The notes below the pieces were generated by a model. It made no database searches, was not told the origin of the DNA, and saw only the letters and a program-made list of their open reading frames with translations. Positions 1 to 7,621 of a DNA stretch of 61,673 bases are shown piece after piece. Position 1 is the stretch's first letter. Each line of letters opens with the position of its first letter. The stretch lies in the NCBI GenBank assembly GCA_021299375.1, contig JAJTGR010000047.1, forward strand, positions 1-61,673. The letters run 5' to 3'. The translations under genes were made by a program, and so were the position numbers. The stretch comes from Gemmatimonadota bacterium. Its GTDB lineage: Bacteria > Gemmatimonadota > Gemmatimonadetes > Gemmatimonadales > Gemmatimonadaceae.

Positions 1-65
1 CCCGCGCCGTTCATCCCGCGCCGTTCATCCCGCGCCGTTCATCCCGCGCCGTTCATCCCGCGCCC
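1..65. repeat. 14-bp tandem repeat, about 4.6 copies
   Basis: Four perfect copies of CCCGCGCCGTTCAT and a partial fifth run from the window edge to 22 bases before the cobalamin adenosyltransferase start. The reverse complement (ATGAACGGCGCGGG) is nearly the unit of the large array at 10863-11100 (CTGAACGGCGCGAG), so this looks like the same repeat family. The array is cut by the window edge. Confidence 0.9.
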
Positions 66-86
66 TTCCGTGCTTAGCTTTGCAGC

Positions 87-632
87 ATGAAGATCTACAC
101 CCGTTCCGGAGACGAAGGGGCGACCGCCCTGTTTGGCGGTGGCCGTGTGGGCAAGGACCACCCGCGCGTGGAGGCCTATGGGGACGTCGATGAGCTGAAC
201 GCCTCACTCGGCCTTGCCCGCTCGATCGACATGATGCCGCGCATCGATGAAGTACTCGTGCCGGTCCAGCGCGACCTGTTCGCGATCGGGGCCCTGCTCG
301 CCACCCCGGATCATGAGAAGATGCGGGAGCAACTCGCCAAGGCCCGTATCGACGACGGCCGCATCGAGGAGCTGGAGCGGGCCATCGACGCCTGCGAAAG
401 CGAACTCGAGCCGCTGCGCAGCTTCATCATCCCCGGTGGTACCCCCAAGGCCGCCGCGCTGCACGTGGCCCGCACCGTCTGCCGCCGCGCTGAGCGACGC
501 GTGGTCCACCTCGCCAACGAGATCGCGTTGCCGCATCTGGTGGTCATCTACCTCAACCGGCTCTCCGACCTGCTCTTCATGCTCGCCCGCGTGGCGAACC
601 GTCGGGCCGGCGCGGGCGAAGTGACGTGGTAG
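87..632 (+). CDS. pduO: PduO-type ATP:cob(I)alamin adenosyltransferase
   Basis: 181 aa, the usual size for the PduO/MMAB family, which transfers the 5'-deoxyadenosyl group of ATP to cob(I)alamin to make adenosylcobalamin in the cytoplasm. The N-terminus carries the family motif around TRSGDEGAT (residues 5-13) and GGGRVGKD. The C-terminal half has the conserved helix LNRLSDLLFMLAR (about 156-168). ATG at 87 matches the expected family start; no clear Shine-Dalgarno precedes it. The next gene, aroB, begins one base after the stop, so the two are probably co-transcribed, although no shared pathway is obvious. The window also holds cobalamin-dependent MetH, which fits a B12-using organism, though MetH uses methylcobalamin and not the product of this enzyme. 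Confidence 0.93.
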   Translation: MKIYTRSGDEGATALFGGGRVGKDHPRVEAYGDVDELNASLGLARSIDMMPRIDEVLVPVQRDLFAIGALLATPDHEKMREQLAKARIDDGRIEELERAIDACESELEPLRSFIIPGGTPKAAALHVARTVCRRAERRVVHLANEIALPHLVVIYLNRLSDLLFMLARVANRRAGAGEVTW

Positions 633-633
633 C

Positions 634-1749
634 GTGAACCCGCCGCTCCCCCTGCCGCTCGACTACCCAGTGTTCTGCGAGGCAGGCGCGCTGGACGGGA
701 TCGGCCACGTCGTGGCCACCCAGGCGCCCGCCCACCGGGTGGCGGTCATCTCCGACGAAACGGTCGCGGCGCACCACGCCCCGCAGGTGCTGGCCCAGCT
801 GCGGACCGTCATGCCGGCCGACCGGGTCCGGCTGCTCACCATTCCGCCAGGTGAGCAGGAAAAGACCCGCAAGCGGTGGTCGATCCTGACCGACGAACTG
901 CTGGCGTGGGGCGCGGGCCGCGACACCACCATCATCGCCCTCGGCGGGGGCGTCATCGGCGACCTCGCCGGGTTCGTGGCCGCCACCTATATGCGCGGCA
1001 TCCCGGTCATCCAGGTCCCCACCTCGCTGCTGGCCATGGTCGACGCCTCGGTCGGCGGCAAGACGGGCGTGGACACCGCCGCCGGCAAGAATCTCGTGGG
1101 GGCCTTCCATGATCCCGCCGCCGTCGTCATCGACCCGCTGGTGCTGACGTCGCTGCCGCCGGCCGTCCTGCGCAGCGGCCTGGCAGAGATGCTGAAACAC
1201 GGCGTCATTGCCGATGCGCGCTACTTCGACGCCCTGCAGCAGGCCCTCCCCTCGCTGCGTGCGGACGGCGCGCGATCGCCCCACTTCGCCCCGCTCATTG
1301 CCGACAGCGTCCGGATCAAGGCAGCCATCGTCGCGGCCGACCACCGAGAAGGCGGCAAGCGCCAGATCCTCAACTTCGGGCACACCATCGGGCATGCCAT
1401 CGAGAAGGGGCAGCAGTACGCCCTGCTGCACGGGGACGCCGTGGCGATCGGCATGGTCATCGAATCCCGGATTGCGGAACGTGCCGGGGTGACCGACGCT
1501 TCGCTGAGCGCCATCATGGCCGACGCCGTCCGCGCAGCCGGATTGCCGTCCGCACTCCCGCTTGGCACGAATCTCGCTCAGCTTCTGGTCGACACCCACG
1601 GCGACAAGAAGGCCCGGGGGGGGGTCGGGCGCTACGCCCTTCCCCAGGCCATCGGCGTCATGGGGTCATGGAACGGCTCCTGGTCCGTTGCCGTACCCGA
1701 TACGTTGGTCCGGGCCGCGTTGGCCGAACATGCCGCGACGGTGGCCTGA
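634..1749 (+). CDS. aroB: 3-dehydroquinate synthase
   Basis: 371 aa. Converts DAHP to 3-dehydroquinate, the second step of the shikimate pathway, using NAD and a divalent metal in the cytoplasm. Visible family signatures are the glycine-rich NAD-binding stretch ALGGGVIGDLAGFVAATYMRG (about residues 103-123), the SVGGKTGVD and GKNLVGAFHDP segments, and the metal-ligand region GHTIGHAIEK (about 250-259). The start is a GTG at 634, one base after the adenosyltransferase stop; upstream coding sequence leaves no alternative. The C-terminus (VAVPDTLVRAALAEHAATVA) shows no truncation. Length and motifs are normal. Confidence 0.96.
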   Translation: MNPPLPLPLDYPVFCEAGALDGIGHVVATQAPAHRVAVISDETVAAHHAPQVLAQLRTVMPADRVRLLTIPPGEQEKTRKRWSILTDELLAWGAGRDTTIIALGGGVIGDLAGFVAATYMRGIPVIQVPTSLLAMVDASVGGKTGVDTAAGKNLVGAFHDPAAVVIDPLVLTSLPPAVLRSGLAEMLKHGVIADARYFDALQQALPSLRADGARSPHFAPLIADSVRIKAAIVAADHREGGKRQILNFGHTIGHAIEKGQQYALLHGDAVAIGMVIESRIAERAGVTDASLSAIMADAVRAAGLPSALPLGTNLAQLLVDTHGDKKARGGVGRYALPQAIGVMGSWNGSWSVAVPDTLVRAALAEHAATVA

Positions 1750-1816
1750 TTCCTGCTGGTCCCCGTTGTAGCATTCGCTTCTCCGGATATCGTCATCCAA
1801 ACCGGTCACTGATTCT

Positions 1817-2602
1817 ATGCACATCCGTACTCGCACCCTCCTGGCCGCCGCCCTCTGCAGCGTGGCCGCGACACCCGCCCTGGCGGCGGCGCAGACGTGG
1901 GCGTCGTGGAACGTACCCGGCCAGTGCGGGGGACCGGTTGCCGGCGCCTTCGGTTCCGCCTCGGTTACCTACACGGGCGCGTACAACGGCATGCAGACTG
2001 CCGGTTTCAGCGGCGTCACGTACCCAACCCCCAACCCGAACGTTCTCAACTGTGAGACGTCGACTGGCTTCGCGTTCGGTGGCTTCGACGCGTGGGGAGT
2101 CACCCCGCCCGGCGTCTACGACGTCAAGCCGGACAACAAGTCGTTCATCCAGATGGTGAACGCAGGGGTGTCTCTGAACACCATCATGTTCAGTCAGGCG
2201 GTGATCGACCCGTACATCGCCCTCCACAGCGTGGGGAACACCGTGTGCTCGACGACTCAGCCGGACTGCGGAGGCACCCCGGTCACCTACCTGTTCGACG
2301 CGCCGTTCACCATCGTGTCGTACAACGATACAGAGTTCGTCGATCCCTGGATCGGCCTTGGGTTCTACGACCTGGTCAACACCAGCTCGCTGTTCGGTAT
2401 CCGAGGCCGCGAGTTCAGTGGGCTGCTGCAGTTCAAGGGGACCTTCACCTCACTGTCGTTCATGACGGAGAACTCCGAGAATTGGCACGGTTGGACGGTC
2501 GGTGCCGCCTCGGTCGTCCCCGAGCCCTCCAGCGTCGCCCTGCTCGGGGCCGGCCTGCTGGCCCTCGGCGGCGTGGCCGCCCGTCGCCGCCGGTCCCGCT
2601 GA
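1817..2602 (+). CDS. PEP-CTERM sorting domain protein
   Basis: 261 aa exported protein of unknown function. It has an N-terminal Sec signal peptide (MHIRTRTLLAAAL, cleavage likely after ALAAAQ) and a textbook PEP-CTERM tail: VVPEPSS, a hydrophobic stretch LLGAGLLALGGVAA, then RRRRSR. In the known system exosortase recognises the PEP motif, cleaves it and releases the protein to the outer surface or extracellular matrix. No exosortase gene is in this window. The middle contains several Cys residues and many Gly/Thr/Ser/Asn but no domain I can name. Upstream I find only a poor sigma54-like sequence (GG/GC elements spaced 11 instead of 10), unlike the second PEP-CTERM gene at 47150. A strong terminator hairpin follows. 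Confidence 0.88.
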   Translation: MHIRTRTLLAAALCSVAATPALAAAQTWASWNVPGQCGGPVAGAFGSASVTYTGAYNGMQTAGFSGVTYPTPNPNVLNCETSTGFAFGGFDAWGVTPPGVYDVKPDNKSFIQMVNAGVSLNTIMFSQAVIDPYIALHSVGNTVCSTTQPDCGGTPVTYLFDAPFTIVSYNDTEFVDPWIGLGFYDLVNTSSLFGIRGREFSGLLQFKGTFTSLSFMTENSENWHGWTVGAASVVPEPSSVALLGAGLLALGGVAARRRRSR

Positions 2603-2641
2603 TCCGCTGGACGCACTGACCCCGACTGGCCCCGGCCCCAC

Positions 2642-2683
2642 GGCGCCCCCTGCCCTCACCGGCGGGGGGCGCCGCTGCTTTTC
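2642..2683 (+). terminator. Rho-independent terminator after PEP-CTERM gene
   Basis: GGCGCCCCCTGCC (2642-2654) pairs with GGCGGGGGGCGCC (2661-2673) as a 13-bp stem with one G-T wobble and a 6-base loop, followed within a few bases by CTTTTC. It lies 40 bases after the stop codon at 2602. Confidence 0.75.
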
Positions 2684-3527
2684 GACCGGTTCGGCACAGG
2701 CATACATCTCGCCGGCCCTGCGCAACAGCGATGCACCAGAGAGACATGACGTTGCATGCGCGCAACAGAACTGCTGCGAGAGCCGATCAAATCTGATCGT
2801 TCGATGCGATTTTGCGCTCCACGGCGCAACATCGATCGCCCCCCGCATATCCGTCCAATGCGTTGGGCAGGAAGCATTTGGTCCGTCCACCACAGCCGTC
2901 CCCCGAGTCACGATCACCTCGCCTGCGGCTACGCACGCACAGAACGGGACCACCCGAAGAGCCTCCGCCTGGCAACACCGTCACCTGCGGCACGGCGGTG
3001 GTGGCCCCGTACCTCGCCCGCATCAACGTCGGGCGGCCCTCAGTGCAAACCAGCATGACGTCCATGGAGCGGTTCACGATCGTCTCGCGCCACACCACAC
3101 GGTCGACGCTCGCCTTCCGGGAGTCCGCGCCCGCCATCGACTCGCCTGTCGACACCGATGCCGGTCGCCTCTCGCCGGTCGCCGGTCGCCGGTCGCCGGT
3201 CGCCGGTCGCCGGTCGTGACCGAGTTCGGCGGCCCCGTTCCGGGGCACGTTCGCCTCGCCGGCGGCCGGCATGCGTGGGCCACACGGGCACGCAGGCGCA
3301 ACGGGGGGCCGCTGCGGTACCGGAGCCCGCCAGATGCGGGCTCACGAGCGCCCGACTGCCGCCTCTGGGCGTCGACGTACACTCGCGTCAGGGCCGATCC
3401 ATCGGCGGCGCGGGGCACACGCCGCCCCCTCGCCAAGAGGCAGGGGACGGAATTCGCCATTTTTTTTCGGAAATGTCACGAGACTGTCGCTGAGCTGCGT
3501 TATTTCGTCACCATCCGAAATTTTTCA
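2684..3527. other. Gene-free stretch upstream of sigma factor
   Basis: About 0.85 kb in which no open frame on either strand resembles a protein: frames are Arg/Pro/Ala-rich with no conserved motif. It contains a 7-bp tandem repeat (3172-3216), a T8 run near 3463 and, at its end, the promoter of the sigma-factor gene. It could be a decayed gene or a long regulatory region. Confidence 0.5.
3172..3216. repeat. 7-bp tandem repeat TCGCCGG x 6.4
   Basis: Six perfect consecutive copies of TCGCCGG plus three bases, preceded by imperfect copies from about 3160. The 7-base period is not a multiple of three, in keeping with non-coding DNA. Confidence 0.9.
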
Positions 3528-3556
3528 TTGACCGTCCGGACTTCGTGTCGTATAGT
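3528..3556 (+). promoter_or_regulatory. Sigma70-type promoter of the sigma-factor gene
   Basis: TTGACC at 3528-3533, a 17-base spacer, and TATAGT at 3551-3556: 5/6 match to both the -35 and -10 consensus at ideal spacing. Predicted start of transcription is near 3563, giving a leader of roughly 58 bases to the ATG at 3621. The surrounding sequence is notably AT-rich for this genome. Confidence 0.8.
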
Positions 3557-3620
3557 GGCGCTCCCACCCCCTGATCGGGTCGTCCCGGCCCGATCTCCAG
3601 TACACGCAAGGCGAGGGCGT

Positions 3621-4529
3621 ATGCAGGCAGCTGCCGCGACCAGGACTTCCGAGGCCCGTTCCAAGGGCTTCTTCCGCTCCGCTCCATCCACGGCCTTCGA
3701 CCAGTACCTCCACGACATCCAGAAGCTGCCGCTCATTACCGATGCGGCGGAAGAGCGTCGCCTCGCCCGCCTGGCACAGAAGGGCGATGAGGCGGCCGCC
3801 GAGCGCCTGGTGACCGCGAACCTCCGGTTCGTGATCAGCTACGTCAAGAAGTACCAGGGCCACGGCCTCGACCTCTCCGAACTCGTCGCCATCGGCAACG
3901 AGGGGCTGCTCAAGGCGGTCCGCAAGTTCGATCCCGACCAGGGCGTCAAGTTCATCTCCTACGCCGTTTGGTGGGTGCGCCAGGCCGTCCTCAAGGCGCT
4001 GGCCGAGCAGACGCGGAGCGTACGCATCCCGCTCAACCAGAATTCGCAGCTCATTCGCATGGCCCGCGGCGAGATGATCCTCTCCCAGGTACTCAACCGC
4101 GAGCCGACCGACGCCGAGATGGCCAAGCTGCTCGAGGAACCGATCGAGCAGGTGCGCAACGCCCGCTCCATCACCAGCACCGAAGTCTCGCTCGACGCGC
4201 CCATCGATCGGCAGGACCGCGAGGCCTCCACGCTTGGGGAGCGTTTCGCCGGCGAGACGCACGCCGACATCGAGGACGGCACCGACTTCCGCCTCATGCG
4301 CGAGTTCATCGACCGCGTCTTCCGCAAGTACCTGACGCCGCGTGAGCGCAAGATCCTCTACCTCTACTATGGGCTCGATGAAGGGGCGGAGGCCATGACG
4401 CTTGAGCGCATCGGGGCGCTCATGGGTGTGACGCGTGAGCGCATTCGCCAGATCCGCGAGCGCGCCTTCGAGAAACTCCGCGAATCACCCGATGGCCATG
4501 CGTTGGCCGGGTTCTGGGGAGCGGCCTGA
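3621..4529 (+). CDS. RpoD-family (group 1/2) RNA polymerase sigma factor
   Basis: 302 aa from ATG 3621, chosen because the frame is open far upstream but conservation begins here, a GAGGG lies just before it, and a sigma70 promoter sits 65 bases upstream. Visible parts: region 1.2 (FDQYLHDIQKLPLIT, about 25-39), region 2 (NLRFVISYVKKYQGHGLDLSELVAIGNEGLLKAVRKFD and FISYAVWWVRQAVLKAL), region 3 and region 4 (LTPRERKILYLYYGLDE, then LERIGALMGVTRERIRQIRERAFEKLR, the -35-binding helix-turn-helix). It lacks the long N-terminal region 1.1 of a full housekeeping RpoD. Its compact size is typical of the short primary or stationary-phase group 2 sigma factors in this kind of phylum, and I cannot tell which. 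The gene is monocistronic: strong promoter before, hairpin after. Confidence 0.93.
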   Translation: MQAAAATRTSEARSKGFFRSAPSTAFDQYLHDIQKLPLITDAAEERRLARLAQKGDEAAAERLVTANLRFVISYVKKYQGHGLDLSELVAIGNEGLLKAVRKFDPDQGVKFISYAVWWVRQAVLKALAEQTRSVRIPLNQNSQLIRMARGEMILSQVLNREPTDAEMAKLLEEPIEQVRNARSITSTEVSLDAPIDRQDREASTLGERFAGETHADIEDGTDFRLMREFIDRVFRKYLTPRERKILYLYYGLDEGAEAMTLERIGALMGVTRERIRQIRERAFEKLRESPDGHALAGFWGAA

Positions 4530-4588
4530 ACGGCAAGCCGGGAGCCCGTCCCCGTTGAGAAAACGGCGACATCGAAACAGCTTGAGTT

Positions 4589-4622
4589 ACGGCGGGCGTT
4601 CACCTCCACGAGCGCCCGCCGT
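4589..4622 (+). terminator. Hairpin terminator after sigma factor
   Basis: ACGGCGGGCGTTC (4589-4601) pairs with GAGCGCCCGCCGT (4610-4622): 13 bp with one G-T wobble and an 8-base loop. It is followed by TCTGTTG, not a full T-run, so termination may be partial. Confidence 0.65.
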
Positions 4623-4649
4623 TCTGTTGCCCTGCCCTGAGAGATCATC

Positions 4650-5033
4650 GTGCCTCGTGCCCTGATTGTCGACGACGAACCCGGCATCCGTTTTGCGCTT
4701 CGGCGCTGGTTCGAGCGGCAGCAGTGGACCATCGCGGAGGCGGGCGACGGGACCGATGCCCTCCGGCTGCTGCGCGACACGGACGATGACGGCCCCGACC
4801 GCTTCGACCTCGTGGTCTGCGACCTGCACCTGCCTTCACTGGGGGGAGACGCCCTTGTCCGCATTCTCCGGGAGGAGCGCCCCACACTCGTGAACCGCGT
4901 GGTACTCACCACCGGCGACTCCGTGTCGTACGCCGATGCCGGCAGTGTGCTGGCGGAACATCCGCACGTGCTGCAGAAGCCGTTCGGTCTGGGCACACTC
5001 GCGTCAGTGGTCGCACGGGTCTTCGGCCGCTGA
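4650..5033 (+). CDS. Single-domain response regulator (receiver only)
   Basis: 127 aa, a CheY-like receiver with no output domain. Acidic pocket D8-D9, phospho-acceptor D58 (VVCDLHLP), the Thr of LTTGD (T87/T88) and the conserved Lys K110 followed by Pro are all present, so the protein should be phosphorylatable. Start is a GTG at 4650, after a GAGAGA Shine-Dalgarno. It lies only 24 bases upstream of glcD but has no evident functional link with glycolate oxidation. No cognate histidine kinase is adjacent; partner and target are unknown. Confidence 0.9.
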   Translation: MPRALIVDDEPGIRFALRRWFERQQWTIAEAGDGTDALRLLRDTDDDGPDRFDLVVCDLHLPSLGGDALVRILREERPTLVNRVVLTTGDSVSYADAGSVLAEHPHVLQKPFGLGTLASVVARVFGR

Positions 5034-5057
5034 ACGCCGGTTCGGCTTTGCACCCCT

Positions 5058-6464
5058 ATGCGTGAGCGCCTCGCCGCCATCGTTGGCCCTCGCTGGGTGA
5101 AGACCCGCCGCCCGGAACTCGCGCCATACGACGCCGACGGCCTGCCCGGCTATCACGCCACGCCCTCGCTGGCCGTGTTGCCGGGCACCCGCGCTGAACT
5201 CATCGCCGTGGTCGCCGAGTTGGCGCGAACCGGCACCCCGTTCGTGCCGCGCGGCGCCGGCACTGGGCTGTCCGGCGGCGCGCTCGCGAACCAGGTGGTG
5301 CTCATCGGGCTCAATCGCCTCACGCGCATTCTCGACGTCGATCCGGTCAACCGCCTCGCCCGCGTGGAGCCTGGCGTGGTGAACGCCCGCCTGTCGCGCG
5401 AGACCGAGAAGTTCGGCCTGCAGTACGCGCCCGACCCCTCGAGCCAGACGGTGTGCACCATTGGTGGCAACGTGGCCGAAAACGCCGGCGGGCCACACTG
5501 CCTCAAGTACGGCGTGACGCTCAATCACGTGCTCGAGTGCGAAGTGGTGCTCCCCGACGGTTCGGTCACGCGGCTCGGCAACGCCTACGGTGACGTGGAC
5601 GGCTATGACCTGCTGGGCGCCTTCGTGGGCAGCGAAGGGTGCTTCGGCATTGCCACGGAAATCGTGGTGCGCCTCGTGCCGCTTCCCGATGCCGTGCATA
5701 CGCTGCTGGCCGACTTTCCCAGCGTCGATTCGGCGGCCCGGGCCGTCTCGCGCATCATCGCCACCGGTATTGTCCCCGCAGCGCTCGAAATGATGGACAA
5801 CGCCACCATCCGCGCCGTGGAGGCGAGCATCTATGCCGCCGGCTATCCGGTGGACGCGGCGGCCATCCTGCTGTGTGAAGTCGACGGTATCGCCGAGGGC
5901 CTCGAGGAGGACGTCGCCATCATCCGGCAGGCGTGCGTGGAGAGCGGCGCGCGCGGCGTGCGCATCGCCACCGACGCTGCCGATCGCACGCGCCTTTGGC
6001 AAGGGCGGAAGAAGGCGTTCGGGGCCATGGGCCGCCTCGCCCCGGCGCTCGTGGTGCAGGATGCCGTCGTGCCGCGCACGAAGCTGCCCGAAGTGCTCGC
6101 TCGCATTCATGTCATTAGCGAACAGCATCGTGTGCGTGTGTGCAATGTGTTCCACGCCGGCGATGGCAACCTGCACCCCAACATCGCCTACAACACCACC
6201 GACCCCGACGAAAGCGCGCGGGTGCACGCGGCCATGGGCGAGATCATGCAGGCCTGCATCGACGCCGGCGGCACCATCACCGGCGAGCATGGCGTGGGGC
6301 TCGACAAGCTGCCGTACATGGACGCGCTGTTCGATGCGCCCTCGCTCGACGCCATGTGCCGGCTGCGCGGCGTCTTCGACCCCGAGCGCCGCGCCAATCC
6401 CGGGAAGGTCGTGCCGGTGCACGCCTGCCGCGAATGGCACGCCACACCGGCCGGGCGCGCATGA
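5058..6464 (+). CDS. glcD: Glycolate oxidase FAD subunit GlcD
   Basis: 468 aa. The catalytic flavoprotein of the three-part glycolate dehydrogenase that oxidises glycolate to glyoxylate and passes electrons towards the respiratory chain. The FAD_binding_4 (PCMH) domain is evident from VPRGAGTGLSGGAL (about 69-82), the SSQTVCTIGGNVAENAGG segment, and YDLLGAFVGSEGCFGIATEI. The C-terminal FAD-oxidase domain includes VFHAGDGNLHP and GTITGEHGVGLDK, the conserved His-containing ends of the GlcD/D-lactate dehydrogenase family. Length and order are normal. First gene of a tight glcDEF operon: its stop overlaps the glcE ATG by four bases. GlcD-type proteins can also act on D-lactate; the complete D-E-F set favours glycolate. 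Confidence 0.93.
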   Translation: MRERLAAIVGPRWVKTRRPELAPYDADGLPGYHATPSLAVLPGTRAELIAVVAELARTGTPFVPRGAGTGLSGGALANQVVLIGLNRLTRILDVDPVNRLARVEPGVVNARLSRETEKFGLQYAPDPSSQTVCTIGGNVAENAGGPHCLKYGVTLNHVLECEVVLPDGSVTRLGNAYGDVDGYDLLGAFVGSEGCFGIATEIVVRLVPLPDAVHTLLADFPSVDSAARAVSRIIATGIVPAALEMMDNATIRAVEASIYAAGYPVDAAAILLCEVDGIAEGLEEDVAIIRQACVESGARGVRIATDAADRTRLWQGRKKAFGAMGRLAPALVVQDAVVPRTKLPEVLARIHVISEQHRVRVCNVFHAGDGNLHPNIAYNTTDPDESARVHAAMGEIMQACIDAGGTITGEHGVGLDKLPYMDALFDAPSLDAMCRLRGVFDPERRANPGKVVPVHACREWHATPAGRA

Positions 6465-7621
6465 GCACCGGCGCCGCTTCGCCGTCGGTGGCCGCGTCCT
6501 CCGACCACGCGCGGGCCGATGTGTCGCGCGCCGATGTCGCGCTCGCCGAGGTCGTGAAGGCCGCGTACGCCGAATCGCGTCCGTTGCGCATCGTGGGGAG
6601 TGGCACGTGGCTGCATGGGGGCGGTCCCTTCGCCGACGCGACCCCGCTGTCGGTGCGCAACCACGCCGGTGTCGTGGAGTACATCCCCGGCGATCTGGTC
6701 ATCACGGTGCGCGCCGGCACCACGCTCGCTGAGCTCGCGGCCATGACCGGCGAGCATGGGCAGACGCTGGCGCTCACGCCGTACGGCGCGCCAGAGTCAA
6801 CGATCGGCGCGGTGGTCGCCACGGCCGCGTCGGCGCCGCTCGCGCTGGGCGACCTGCTGGTACGCGATCTGGTGCTGGGGCTCACCGTCGTCACGGGCAC
6901 GGGTGAGGTCGTGCACGCCGGCGGGCGGGTGGTGAAGAACGTGGCCGGCTTCGATCTGGTGCGCATGCACACCGGCGCGTGGGGCACGGTGGGGGTGATC
7001 ACCGGGGTGAGCCTGCGGCTGCACGCCCGCCCCGCGTGCGACGCGGTGGTGACGGGCCCGCTCACGCGAGACGTGGGCGACGTACTGCCGGCGCTCATTG
7101 CCAACCGCGCCCCGTTGCCGATGCTCGTGCGACTCGTGCCCGGCGAGGTGCCGCAGCTGTGGGCGCGGGTGTCGGGCAACGCCGCGCGCGCTGCCGCCCT
7201 CGAGGCGCGGCTCGCCACGTTCGGCGTCCCCACGCGGGCGACGGTGACGACGGGCACGACACTGCACACCAGCCCGCTGCTCGACACGCCTGCGGACGCG
7301 ATCGTCCTGCGGTTGCGCACCGCCCTTTCCGATGCCGTGCCCTTTGTGCGCGCGGCCCGTGATGCGATGCCAACGGCGACGCTGACCTTCGATCCGGCGC
7401 GCGGCACACTGCGGACCGTGATCCCGTCGGACCGACGGGACGTCGTCGAACGCGACGTCGCGACGCTGTACCGCCTCGCCACCCAATGGGGCGCAGCCCA
7501 TCCCATCACGACGGTTGTCGAACAGGGGCGTACGAAAGCGGCGACGCATCACCGCCTCGACGCCGGCGTCAAGCGCGCTTTCGACCCGGGCGACCTCCTC
7601 AACCGATTGCGCCAGCCATGA
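6461..7621 (+). CDS. glcE: Glycolate oxidase subunit GlcE
   Basis: 386 aa from the ATG at 6461, which overlaps the glcD stop by four bases (ATGA). A second, shorter FAD-binding subunit of glycolate dehydrogenase. The FAD-binding half is recognisable from LRIVGSGTWLHGGG (about 41-54), VITVRAGTTLAELAAMTGEHGQTLALTPYG, STIGAVVATAASAPLALG and GRVVKNVAGFDLVRMHTGAWGTVGVIT, all hallmarks of GlcE. The C-terminal part is less conserved. Its stop overlaps the glcF start (ATGA), so translational coupling through D-E-F is likely. Confidence 0.92.
   Translation: MSTGAASPSVAASSDHARADVSRADVALAEVVKAAYAESRPLRIVGSGTWLHGGGPFADATPLSVRNHAGVVEYIPGDLVITVRAGTTLAELAAMTGEHGQTLALTPYGAPESTIGAVVATAASAPLALGDLLVRDLVLGLTVVTGTGEVVHAGGRVVKNVAGFDLVRMHTGAWGTVGVITGVSLRLHARPACDAVVTGPLTRDVGDVLPALIANRAPLPMLVRLVPGEVPQLWARVSGNAARAAALEARLATFGVPTRATVTTGTTLHTSPLLDTPADAIVLRLRTALSDAVPFVRAARDAMPTATLTFDPARGTLRTVIPSDRRDVVERDVATLYRLATQWGAAHPITTVVEQGRTKAATHHRLDAGVKRAFDPGDLLNRLRQP

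Noticed and set aside
1755-1790. Sigma54 promoter before the first PEP-CTERM gene
   Set aside because: TGGTCCCCGTTGTAGC has GG and GC eleven bases apart and a poor -24 half.
2502-3620. 373-codon N-terminal extension of the sigma factor
   Set aside because: Open by composition only; no region 1.1 similarity, and a sigma70 promoter lies inside it.
5004-6440. Long minus-strand open frame opposite glcD
   Set aside because: His/Arg/Gly-rich antisense shadow of glcD; the same applies to the long frames opposite metH, wecC and the MTHFR fusion.
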